Source: Lamellibrachia columna
Taxonomy: Eukaryota > Annelida > Polychaeta > Sabellida > Siboglinidae
Direction of reading: 5' to 3'
NCBI GenBank assembly: GCA_963662155.1
Contig: OY759270.1
Span: forward strand, 15,299,009-15,363,008
Length of the DNA stretch: 64,000 nt
Made by a program: the position numbers and the translations under genes
Notes under the pieces: model-generated
Told to the model about the DNA's origin: nothing
The model's input: the letters and a program-made list of their open reading frames with translations, nothing else
Database searches by the model: none
Shown here: piece after piece, positions 54,660-64,000 of the stretch
How positions within the stretch are numbered: the first letter of the stretch is position 1
Layout of the letters: each line of letters opens with the position of its first letter

Positions 54660-55486
54660 AGATGCACTTTAAATGTGTTCATGCACTCAGTCAGCCGCAG
54701 GTCTTCAGGCAGCTCGTTCCACAGGGTCGGCCCCGCACGCGACAATGAACGGCGGAGTACCGCTCAAGACGCCGCGAAGTCAATAGCACGCGGTCGGCTA
54801 ATCGTAGAGCAGGGCGTGATCAGTGAGGCGAGGCAAAGCAGCGTCCGGTCATGAAGGGCGCGGAATACAAAAATAATTTCCATTACTGGATGCGCCACTT
54901 CACCGGCAACCAGAGCAGACGTTGTAGTGCTGCAGTTTCACTAGCAGAACGACTCTGACCGCGGAGTGCTGGACCATCTCCAGACGGAGCGTCAGACGGT
55001 CAGTGATGACGTTCAGGATCGCGTTGCCATATTCGAGACGCGACTTCACGAGCGAGTGCACTAGACTCCTGCGTGCACCGGTTGTCAGGCTGGCACGTAT
55101 CTTGGTGGTGCGGAACAAGTTATGGCGCCACGAAAAGCATTCGTCACTTGAGTTGACATATCTAAAATGTCGCACAGAACAACACGGAGGTCGCGAGCAG
55201 TCAGTTTCAGTTGTACGGTGAACCCACAAACATCGATGCTCGATACCACACCAGGCGAACGCAGACCGGAATAACGAAATGCGATGGCTTCCGTTTTCGT
55301 TTCGTTCAGTAGAAATCGGTTGTCGGTCAGTCATCGTCTTACGTCTCGCACACATTCATCGATTTGCCGTAGCGCGTCTGTTTGATTATATAGTGGACAC
55401 TCAGCATACAGTTGGGCTTCATCCGCACATGTGTGATAGTGGACACTCAGCATACAGTTGGGCTTCATCCGCACATATGTGATAGT
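54660..55486 (-). mobile_element. L2/CR1-like retrotransposon RT fragment, copy 1
   Basis: Read on the minus strand: CADEAQLYAEC (a decayed YADD active-site box), then ALRQIDECVRDV, NRFLLNETKTEAI, SLVHSLVKSRLEYGNAI, RLEMVQHSAVRVV and, at the end, AGPTLWNELPEDLRLTECM. This order is the C-terminal half of an L2/CR1-type reverse transcriptase. Stops and frameshifts break it. The 45-base piece that encodes the YADD box is tandemly duplicated (55393-55486). Confidence 0.82.
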
Positions 55487-55553
55487 GGATCTGGTGTCAA
55501 TAACATCGGCCCAAGAACTCAGCTATTATAACCCATGATGTCTGTGTTCCACG

Positions 55554-55879
<326 letters not shown>

Positions 55880-56415
55880 TGGTTTGTTGGCTTATTTATA
55901 AATTATATTAATTAATGTAACGCTCATATCACAACGACTATAAATACAAGTTTAGTGTTAATGCTTTATTCATTACGACAAATGGATAAAACGAACTATC
56001 GTTAACAATATCTACTTACCCTTTCAAGGATAGTTTTGACTCCAATCATTTATAAATATGTTTATTCTACGAACAATGCTGTTGGTATCATTCACAAAAT
56101 TACTGTAAATATATGATAACCATGAGTACGTTGATGAGGTAAAGCCATACTCTATTAATTTCGCTAAAACGATTACCACGCACACAATTACTAACAGTCA
56201 ATTTACTAATGTGTTATCATAACAACTATATATTTTCCTCCGCGATAACGACACTGCGACAAGCAACACTGTCCACAACAAAACATATTAAAAGTGGTTG
56301 GAAACTGTCATATTGGAAAGAAAGACAAGTGTCGCTAGCCGCAGTTCGTCGAAATATTACATACTATGTAATAATGATAAATCACAACGATTTAAATCCT
56401 GGACAACTCTGCATT

Positions 56416-57810
56416 TTATGTGTTGTTCAGTTCTGTGGAGCTGCACGTCTCGACATTGGCTTTTATGCAACAGGAGAAAGTCTTCTTCAGGCTGACGCGA
56501 AATGACGGCATTAGAGCTAGGTAGATAAACGGGTTTACGATAGAATTGAACACGGAGAAAAACACCCCGATCTTCTGTTTAGCGGAACCTAATTCGTACT
56601 CCACCACGCCGGTGTATCCGAGGACGTATGCCCATGCGTCGAAACCGATGGCGAAGAGGAAGATTCCTGTCAACGTAATGGTTGTCTTCGTTATAGTCGA
56701 CTGTGCGGAGTCGATGGTTTTAGAACTGTTCACACTGGTGCTGCTTCTTCTGCGATACAGTGTTAATACCACGCAACCATAAAGATAAACGTACGCAGTT
56801 GCAGGCAACAAGTATACGGCGAAGAACCAAACCAGACTGTACGCGTAGAATAATGTTACGCCTACATGTCTCTGTATGAGGTATTCACTGTAGCACACAC
56901 CTTTGTTGAAGCGGACTTGCATGAACGATGGCAGAATCACGAACACATTTGCAACATACATAGCTGGAATGATGTAGTAGGCAAGTTTTCCTTGAATTTC
57001 GCCGTGATTGAAAGGGCGACACACGGCCAGATATCGCTCGACGGCGATACCGGCCATATTCCATACAGATAACAAGATGGCACCCCAGAACAGCCCCTGG
57101 CCGTGCCAGAGATAACACACGGTAGCATCGAAATACGTGTTTCCAGTCGTCCACATTGGTGGTTGCAGAAGCAGGATTGTTCCCATGGCGCATATCCACG
57201 AGTCTACGAGTGCCTGGTGCTTCAGAAGTAGGCAGATGGCGGACGAAAACATGTCACCGTTTCTTACGAGTGTAATAAACGATATTTTGTTTGCCACATA
57301 CCCAACAATCGAGAGAACAAGCAGGCAATCGTCCATCACTACCAGCCACATTTCAGCGCCTGACTTCATCAAGTCTATCGTTTGGTTGAAGTCGGTGTTG
57401 TTGTCGGTTATAGTTGATACAATTTCATTCTCTTCGTGAAACATACCGTCCGATCTGTTACCCCCGCTGTTGAGATCATTATCTGGCTTGGTTGTTTGTT
57501 CTCTGAGTTTTACTTGATCAGGAGCCGTAGTTGTCTCAATGTATTCACCACGTGTTAGCTTGCCTGTTGTATGTAGACTTCCATGATGTCGTATACCTAG
57601 CGTTGTGTAAATCCCTATTTCACCTTGTGATCTCTCGCTTAGGGAAGAGGCCTGCTTCGTTCGAATGGTTATGTGCTCGGTCGTTTTAGACCAATTTGCA
57701 GAAGTAGCACTGTCATGTGAAGCGCCACTCGACAACCCAATTAGTGCGCATATAATTAATGCCACACGTATCGCCAGGTACTGCTGACGTCGGTTTACGT
57801 TTTGCTTCAT
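56416..57810 (-). CDS. Class A (rhodopsin-family) GPCR with a long N-terminal domain
   Basis: A single open coding exon of 464 residues from the ATG at 57810; the open frame extends upstream but without another ATG. Residues 11-30 (YLAIRVALIICALIGLSSGA) form a signal peptide. Residues 31-150 are a Ser/Thr-rich ectodomain with N-glycosylation sites (NWS, NRS, NNT, NQT). The seven helices lie at about 154-181 (GYVAN, conserved Asn174), 189-212 (Asp203), 229-263 (Cys232; ERYLAVCRPF, the E/DRY motif, 258-260), 276-298, 316-351, 375-399 and 413-434 (NPFIY, the NPxxY motif, 426-430). Cys306 in loop 2 pairs with Cys232. Helix 6 has FAIGFDAWAY in place of the usual CWxP. The tail has a CC palmitoylation site (447-448). 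Expected to couple to a G protein at the cell surface; the ligand is unknown. It looks like an invertebrate peptide-receptor-like orphan. Confidence 0.92.
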   Translation of the reverse strand: MKQNVNRRQQYLAIRVALIICALIGLSSGASHDSATSANWSKTTEHITIRTKQASSLSERSQGEIGIYTTLGIRHHGSLHTTGKLTRGEYIETTTAPDQVKLREQTTKPDNDLNSGGNRSDGMFHEENEIVSTITDNNTDFNQTIDLMKSGAEMWLVVMDDCLLVLSIVGYVANKISFITLVRNGDMFSSAICLLLKHQALVDSWICAMGTILLLQPPMWTTGNTYFDATVCYLWHGQGLFWGAILLSVWNMAGIAVERYLAVCRPFNHGEIQGKLAYYIIPAMYVANVFVILPSFMQVRFNKGVCYSEYLIQRHVGVTLFYAYSLVWFFAVYLLPATAYVYLYGCVVLTLYRRRSSTSVNSSKTIDSAQSTITKTTITLTGIFLFAIGFDAWAYVLGYTGVVEYELGSAKQKIGVFFSVFNSIVNPFIYLALMPSFRVSLKKTFSCCIKANVETCSSTELNNT

Positions 57811-58155
57811 TTCAACGACTCTCCACGAACAACGCCGTTCATTGTTCGGCAAATGATATTCACGTCTTGGTTTCTTAATTGATTCTTTGCTACTTGTGTT
57901 ACCCACTGAAGAGGGACTTCTCACAATGTACGCTGCTCACCAAGTTCGTCCACGTGTTATTGCTTAACAAGACATTAATCAAGTTTCTACATTCTCCGAT
58001 AGTTTCAGTAAGACTCACTTTGTTGACACACGACGTGTTCTTCTCATCCTGATAATGACGACATTCGCCTCGTGATTCTGCTATCTCCGAACTAGTTGCG
58101 ATGTACACGCTGCAGCACCAATGATACTAGATGCATCGCGCTAGAAGCATATATA
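57811..58155 (-). promoter_or_regulatory. GPCR 5' leader and TATA-like box
   Basis: On the minus strand, gcgtatatatgc (TATATA at 58155-58150) lies about 340 bases before the ATG; a start some 30 bases on would give a leader of about 310 bases. The leader holds an open stretch (58108-57899) without an ATG. Confidence 0.4.
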
Positions 58156-58587
58156 CGCATCATCTATCGATGGTCATTGGTTGATTAATAATTGCCTGGC
58201 CACACATGTCATATAATATATTCAACAGTCATATTCCAGTGCTGGAAACTGATGTTTGCGACATAGCGAATCCGATTTACAAGTATCATTAAAATAGCTA
58301 ATAGACATTGGCACAACTGTTTTTCCGTTTATTCCCTACCGGGAGAGTCCGCTCGAATCCTCCCCCGCTACGATGTCCTGCCCATTGCTGTGACAATGTG
58401 AATATTATACATAGCCACTATCTTATGTAACAGGTGTTCTATAGCTATTGTTGAGCCAGGCTAGGCGGTAGTCCTTGCAATGGGCATTATGTTAGGTTAC
58501 AAACCGGTACTGTTTACTGAAGAGTGTCACTGACTGGTGGACTATATATACGCTGGGGACTGATGTAACCAGGATCGGCCAGTGGAA

Positions 58588-58682
58588 TGTCTCGAGAAGG
58601 CGACTACTGAAATTGCAGTTGTACGCTTGAACATCGCGAGAAGGCGACTACTGAAATAGCATTTGTACTGTTTGAACATTGC
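58588..58682. repeat. 44-base tandem duplication
   Basis: Two units containing cgagaaggcgactactgaaa. Confidence 0.75.
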
Positions 58683-58719
58683 CAGAGCGACTGGCGTAAG
58701 TATTATTTATAGTCCCAAA

Positions 58720-59110
58720 ATGTATCGTCACCCTGAGGAGTCCCTGCCAAAAGGATCCAGAGACCCGTGGCCAGCCTGGCAATGTCTCAACCGCCTCAGG
58801 GCTGGTGTTGGGCGCTGCAGACACTGAATTAAGTGGTGGGGGTTCAACCAGGATGCCAGTATTGAATTTGACTGTGGAAAGGACCCTCAAACGACGGAAT
58901 ACTAGAATGAAATCTACTAGCAGATCCCTGCAATCGAGACGACTTGACAGTGTTCAACGCCTGTGTCATAGCTGCATTTGGGGAAGTGTAGCAACACGAG
59001 AAGTCGAAGTCCTCTGCTGCGTTGTGCATCCACCGGCAGCCTCCGCGCCTTCTATGTCGCATCGTGTTCCTCTCTGTGTACACATTGTTCCACCCACCTC
59101 GGTCTGTTAT
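58720..59110 (+). mobile_element. Retrotransposon C-terminal fragment E, copy 1
   Basis: Encodes DPWPAWQCLNRLRAGVGRCR then WWGFNQDA and DCG, the pattern near the C terminus of several non-LTR reverse transcriptases (LNRLR.GVGRC followed by a C-x-C zinc knuckle). A stop breaks it after GRCRH. Copy 2 is at 62570-63005. Confidence 0.65.
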
Positions 59111-59119
59111 TTACAGTAT

Positions 59120-59199
59120 GCTCATTACTATGTCTGAATGGCAACTGCAAAGACAGAACCAACAATAATATTACATTTCGGGTAAAGATATATATACAC

Positions 59200-59282
<83 letters not shown>
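59120..59282 (+). mobile_element. Short (TA)n-tailed insertion with 8-base target repeat
   Basis: A 163-base insert (gctcattactatgtctgaat ... ttacatttcgggtaaaga, then (TA)n) between TACAGTAT (59112-59119) and TACAATAT (59283-59290). The paralogous sequence at 62965 reads TACAGTATTTATG with no insert. The insert matches the 3' part of the longer repeat at 53560-54250 and 60505-61320, so it is a 5'-truncated copy. Confidence 0.75.
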
Positions 59283-59288
<6 letters not shown>

Positions 59289-59339
59289 ATTTATGCGCAA
59301 ACTCGTTGTTAGATTATGAAATAAGATACATATTTTCAG

Positions 59340-60504
59340 TAAACGTTTTGTAAAAGCCGGATGCCGACGACCACAAATCAGCTTAAACCATTTTATTTAA
59401 TTTCATCACAGTAAATCAAGGCTGATTTGCACCATGAGTAGATATCACTTATCGTGCACGCTTACACTCGATAGTCCTTGCGAGAAAATGATTGCTGTTG
59501 ACAATATGATCAATGATTTTCCAGTAACTTTGCATCTACAGTAGCAAATGTGTCGATCCTGTGTCAACTTGAATCTAATTCTATGGCCTCTGCAACAAAA
59601 CCGCTGGACGGCTGACATGACTGACATAGACTTAGGAGCGTCTGCATGTAAAGACGCATGATGCAGTCAAAACGCACCAAGTGGATCGATCATCGGCTAG
59701 CACCACGAGGTCGTTCCACCTTCTCTTGACCAGCTGTAGGTCGTCCTTTTTTTCTAACCAGTTGATGTCTACCATAACGGAGGGCATGTCTAATCGGCGG
59801 GAACCTTATTACATGGCCGAGCTGTGTGATACACCTCTAAGCAAAATTAAAGGTTGGCTTTTTAAATTACCGAATTTGGCATGCCCAGCTGAATTTGCTT
59901 GCATTGTATTATTTAAAATACAAAAACCAAGAATCATTAAAGTTGACAAAAGGAGACATAACAAAATGCAATACATATCGGCATATATTGATTTTGGTGC
60001 ATGCCGTTATTGGAAAATGAACATAAAAATCCCGGAAAATAAATGAGACATTTTTGCCAACAATTGATAGTGCCTTCCTTGTCCATGACAAGAGTTTTGC
60101 TATGTTTGGTTAGTTTAATTTTGTTAGTTTTCGATGGATTCATATATATTCCTGTATTATCCGACGCTTTTTTTTCCATCATTGGTTATTGGTGTCACGA
60201 ATTGTTGTCATACCCAGTCCTGATGCTTTCATACGCGTCGGCAGCCATTGGATGCAAGAAATCTGCTGCGAACAATCAACGCTTTGTGTTGTGAGATTTC
60301 CTGTGAAAGCTGGACTTAAACCTTCAATCATAACAAATGCGCTGCCCGGACATTATTAATGGCATAAATATGCATAGAATGCTAATTAAGCTGCATTTAA
60401 ACGTTCCGGAAAAGAGGAAAGTTTGCATACCAAGACATTTAGTGTACCAGTGCTTACAAAATCTCATCTTACTATTGGTCAATTGCAGCACAAAATTGCC
60501 AAAT
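59340..60504. other. No gene recognised
   Basis: Several short frames, none with an ATG and a recognisable domain together. Confidence 0.3.
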
Positions 60505-61062
60505 ACTGTCAGATTTTCACGAAACAAACACCGTTATGGAGGTCTCGTCGTAGACTGACGAAAACAGCTCATGCCGTATGTTTAGCAGAGAGATCAGGAT
60601 CAACTATTATGCTGACCTACATCTTAGGTAAAATTTCTATGCCGAGTCGTGTAGATCGGATTCCTTCCGAAGCAAGCGCCGGCTACAAATTACCCCGGAT
60701 ACCCGGACCAGCGGTAATGGGATACTCTTTAGTGATCTGACTTGTGTTACACGAGCTACGCTAATTTTCATTAATGTCAGACATTTGTCCCTGTATTGAA
60801 AGTTCTTGATTATGCCCTACAACCTGCTCTAACAGTCGTAAGAGCAAGCCGGATATTCGAGGAATTACGTATAATGCATGTCATTACAACAATCAAGTTT
60901 GCTTTCACGAGTAATGTTAATTCATTCTCATTTACTCTCACACATTTTGTTCGTGCAAATTTGGCTGAAACTAGGGCGAGTCGTATTACCTATGCTCAAT
61001 TACTATGCCTGAATGGCAACTGCAATGACAGAACCAAAAATAATATTACATTTCGGGTAAAT

Positions 61063-61320
<258 letters not shown>

Positions 61321-61322
61321 CA

Positions 61323-61421
61323 TGTGTGGGTGTGTGTGCTTGCGTGCGTATGTGTGTATGTTTGTGTGTGTATGTGTGTGAGTATGTGTGTGTGCGTGCG
61401 TGCGTGCGTGCGTGCGAGCGA

Positions 61422-61504
<83 letters not shown>

Positions 61505-61505
61505 T
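61323..61505 (+). repeat. Compound (GT)n / (GTGC)n microsatellite
   Basis: Mixed GT/TATG start followed by about 28 GTGC units with two GAGC variants. Confidence 0.95.
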
Positions 61506-61754
61506 TCATAATTCATTTGATTCAACACAGTCAACGTTTCTGCTGCGAGGGATCTGTACAACACATCTTTATTTTGTTATTTTTTTTATTTTGATGATCG
61601 TACCTTAAAATTTCGCACCAAAGTAAAGACTAGAGATTCGCGGCTTTGGAAGATTAGTTTATATTACGGTTGATAGTTAAACTATGTAAAAAAAAATTCT
61701 CAATAGTTACATTCAAATAAGAAATAATACAAAAAAACTATAAAGAAATAGACT

Positions 61755-62275
61755 ACTAAATATTAATATGTGCTTTAAATGCTTTCATGCACTCAGTCAG
61801 CCGCAGGTCTTCAGGCAGCACGTTCGAGAGGGTCGGCCCCGCATTCGACAATGAACGGGGGCGTACCGCTCAAGGTAGTGACGCCCGAAGTCAGTAGCAC
61901 GAGGTCGGCGAATCGTAGAGCAGGGCGCGGCGCGTACGGCGTGATCAGTGAGGCGAGGAAAGCCAGTGTCCGGTCATGACGAGCGCGGAATACAAGCACA
62001 ATTGTGTATACTGGATGCGCCACTTCACCGGCAACCAGAGCAGACGTTGTAGTGCTGCAGTCATGATGTGTTGATCCCGCTGTTTCACTAGCGGAACGAC
62101 TCTGACCGCCGAGTGCTGGACCATCTCCAGACGGTACGTCAGACGGTCATTGATGTCGTTCAGGATCGTGTTGCCATATCCGAGACGCGACGTCACGAGC
62201 GAGTGCACCAGACTCTTGCATGCAGCAATTGTCTGGCTGGCACGTATCTCGGTGATGCGGAATAAGTTATGGTTA
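61755..62275 (-). mobile_element. L2/CR1-like retrotransposon RT fragment, copy 2
   Basis: Read on the minus strand: SLVHSLVTSRLGYGNTI, RLEMVQHSAVRVVPLVKQRD, LQRLLWLPVKWRIQYTQL, then stops, and at the end VLPEDLRLTECMKAFKAHINI and a stop codon. It is longer in the middle than copy 1 but lacks the YADD region. Confidence 0.82.
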
Positions 62276-62569
62276 TCGAGCGATATGTAAATCGCGTTCG
62301 AGCGATAGGTGAATCGTTATCGAGCGATATGTAATATACATAATATACATTCCGTAGTGGCATGTAAATTAAACACGTTAACTGGCTATTGTATTTTCAA
62401 TAGTATTATATTATACACGACCTTTGCACGACAGTGCCATAATTGCATATTCCTCCACAACGTCTGCCCACGCTGCGTCTCCCTTCCCACGTGTCTCAGT
62501 CTTAACCTTTATCGTCCCCTGCTGCAGGATCGATTATGTGTCAACGTACCTGCAAACAATACGTCCCAA

Positions 62570-63005
62570 AATGTATCGTCACCCTGAGGAGTCCCTGCCA
62601 AAAGGGGCCAGAGACCCGTGGCCAGCCTGGCAATGTCTCAACAGCCTCAGGGCTGGTGTTGGGCGCTGCAGACACTTGATTCAGTGGTGGGGGTTCAACC
62701 AGGATGCCAATATTGAATTTGACTGTGGAGAGAAAACCCAATAATGCTATAATGAAATCTACTACTAGAGCCCTGCAATCGAGACGACTTGACAGTGTTC
62801 AACGCCTGTGTCATAGCCTCTTTGCTGCATTTGGGGAAGTGTAGCAACACGAGAAGCCGAAGTCCCCTGCCGCGTTGTGCATCCACCGGCAGCCTCCGCG
62901 CCTTCTTTGTCGCATCGTGTTCCTCTCTGTGTACAAAATGTTCCACCCACCTCAGTCTGCTAATTACAGTATTTATGTGCAAACTTGTTGTTAGATTATG
63001 AAATA
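62570..63005 (+). mobile_element. Retrotransposon C-terminal fragment E, copy 2
   Basis: Same as 58720-59110 plus 59285-59335, but open through LNSLRAGVGRCRHLIQWWGF to DCGEKTQ and without the (TA)n-tailed insert. Confidence 0.65.
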
Positions 63006-63478
63006 AGATACCATGATTTGGGTTTTTCGTGTAGACGCCTGTGAAACAGGGACTGTCTACCAGAAATGCATATACATATTTACTTTCCATTCCCACGATA
63101 CATTATTGCTGTTGTTATTGTTTGTCGTTTGTGTTTTCTCGTTCACCATGGCTTCTACGATTGTCCGAAATTACGTAATAAAAGTGCAAGACGTCGCAAG
63201 ACATTATTATTACGGCCATTATTACGTCGTACTTTCGAAAATTACATTCCCAAAATATATTAACATGTTGATTGGCACCATCGAACACCAAGGCATAGGT
63301 GGATATTTCTTTGACAATGTTGTGTATCCTCCAATTTGGTAAATATTTACGAACTACCAATTAAGTTTTCCCGTCCAGAGGATGATCATTGTTGCCAGTT
63401 TTGATAGCTCAATATCATATTGCGATTTGGAACAATATTTTTGGGAACAATTTTTTATTTATATGGTGGTTGAGATAA
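63006..63478. other. No gene recognised
   Basis: Short hydrophobic frames only; nothing identifiable. Confidence 0.3.
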
Positions 63479-63655
63479 AAACTCCACCACCACCACCTCC
63501 ACCACTATCAACACCTCCGCCACCATCATCATCATCACTACCAACAGCACCACCACCAACAACAGCAACACTACCACCACCACCCCACAACGACCACCAT
63601 CACAACCATCATCACTACCACCATCACCATCATAAATACCATCACCAACACGCGT
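63479..63655 (+). repeat. (CCA)n-rich simple sequence
   Basis: CCA/CAT triplets with variants; complement of the GGT tracts. Confidence 0.9.
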
Positions 63656-63915
63656 AGGGCGCAGTGGCCGTGGCTAAAACATCTGACAGTCAATCGAGAG
63701 ATCCCGAGATGTTCACTTGCTGCCGTTTGTAAACATATACAATTTCTTTCTCTCCACGTTGTTCCAGTTCACTCAGCAGTATAAACGAGTATCTGGGAAT
63801 AGACATTGGTGGATATATGAACGAATCTTTGCGCAGTAATTACAGAGTGGCTGAATTTGTCGCGGAGATGTCGATGTGTTGCTTTAGTGAACGCATATAT
63901 TCCTTTTTTTTTTTA
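63648..63915 (+). mobile_element. tRNA-derived SINE
   Basis: A tRNA-like head (gggcgcagtggccgtggcta, then cgagagatcccgag) is followed by the body ttcactcagcagtataaacg and ggtggatatatgaacgaatc, and by a T-rich tail near 63905. The B box is damaged. It is related to the fragment at 35920. Confidence 0.65.
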
Positions 63916-63921
63916 CCAAAA

Positions 63922-63997
63922 ACATGAATCGGCACGTGTAAACATGAACCGGCACGGGTAAACATGAACCGGCACGGGTAAACGTGAACCGGGACGA
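63922..63997. repeat. 20-base tandem repeat at the window edge
   Basis: Four units of aacatgaaccggcacgggta, running to the end of the window. Confidence 0.85.
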
Positions 63998-64000
63998 AGC

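Noticed and set aside
57899..58108. Upstream frame as an extra GPCR exon
   Set aside because: No ATG, and no splice pair that would join it in frame was found.
59681..60046. 121-codon plus-strand frame
   Set aside because: Begins with GTG, no domain or paralogue seen in the window.

Overview
The window is from a metazoan nuclear genome: spliced genes with GT-AG introns, a single-coding-exon class A GPCR, non-LTR retrotransposon debris, tRNA-derived SINEs and very long microsatellites. The genes look like those of a marine invertebrate (lophotrochozoan or invertebrate chordate), but the sequence alone does not fix the taxon.

The left half (about 2.2-35.5 kb) is a serpin cluster. Four genes have a full-length catalytic-fold exon: S1 (minus, 2543-4441), S2 (plus, 8048-9959), S4 (minus, 16072-21895) and S5 (plus, 31302-33036). 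They share one architecture: a short non-coding 5' exon just downstream of a TATA-like box, a 5'UTR intron, a first coding exon (signal peptide plus start of helix A, ending in ..FFSPF), one phase-2 intron, and a last coding exon with the rest of the serpin fold. The reactive-centre hinge is conserved but the loop itself differs in every copy. S5 has a 1-base frameshift in its first coding exon. Three more copies are dead: psi-S3 (11.69-12.51 kb), psi-S6 (35.2-35.46 kb) and a small reactive-loop relic near 46.45 kb. The S4 intron has swallowed two 5'-truncated copies of one non-LTR retrotransposon, the younger with a long open reverse-transcriptase frame.

From 37.39 to 45.64 kb there is a tandem array in which a retrotransposon C-terminal fragment recurs seven times, separated by two kinds of spacer (spacing 1255 or 1029 bases). 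At 46.66-47.69 kb lies a foldback-type element with inverted terminal and subterminal repeats and a 6-base direct flanking repeat. Blocks duplicated at a distance are 1-2.06 kb with 47.99-49.87 kb, 33.28-34.15 kb with 50.89-51.77 kb, 25.26-25.75 kb with 34.33-34.80 kb, and 53.56-55.49 kb with 60.51-62.29 kb. The last pair flanks the only other gene I can support, a secreted-leader class A GPCR on the minus strand (56416-57810).

The right end carries L2/CR1-like and other reverse-transcriptase remnants, a small (TA)n-tailed repeat with its empty site visible elsewhere in the window, and a tRNA-derived SINE. About 22.8-25.2, 25.8-28.7, 36.1-37.2 and 52.3-53.4 kb hold no gene I can support.
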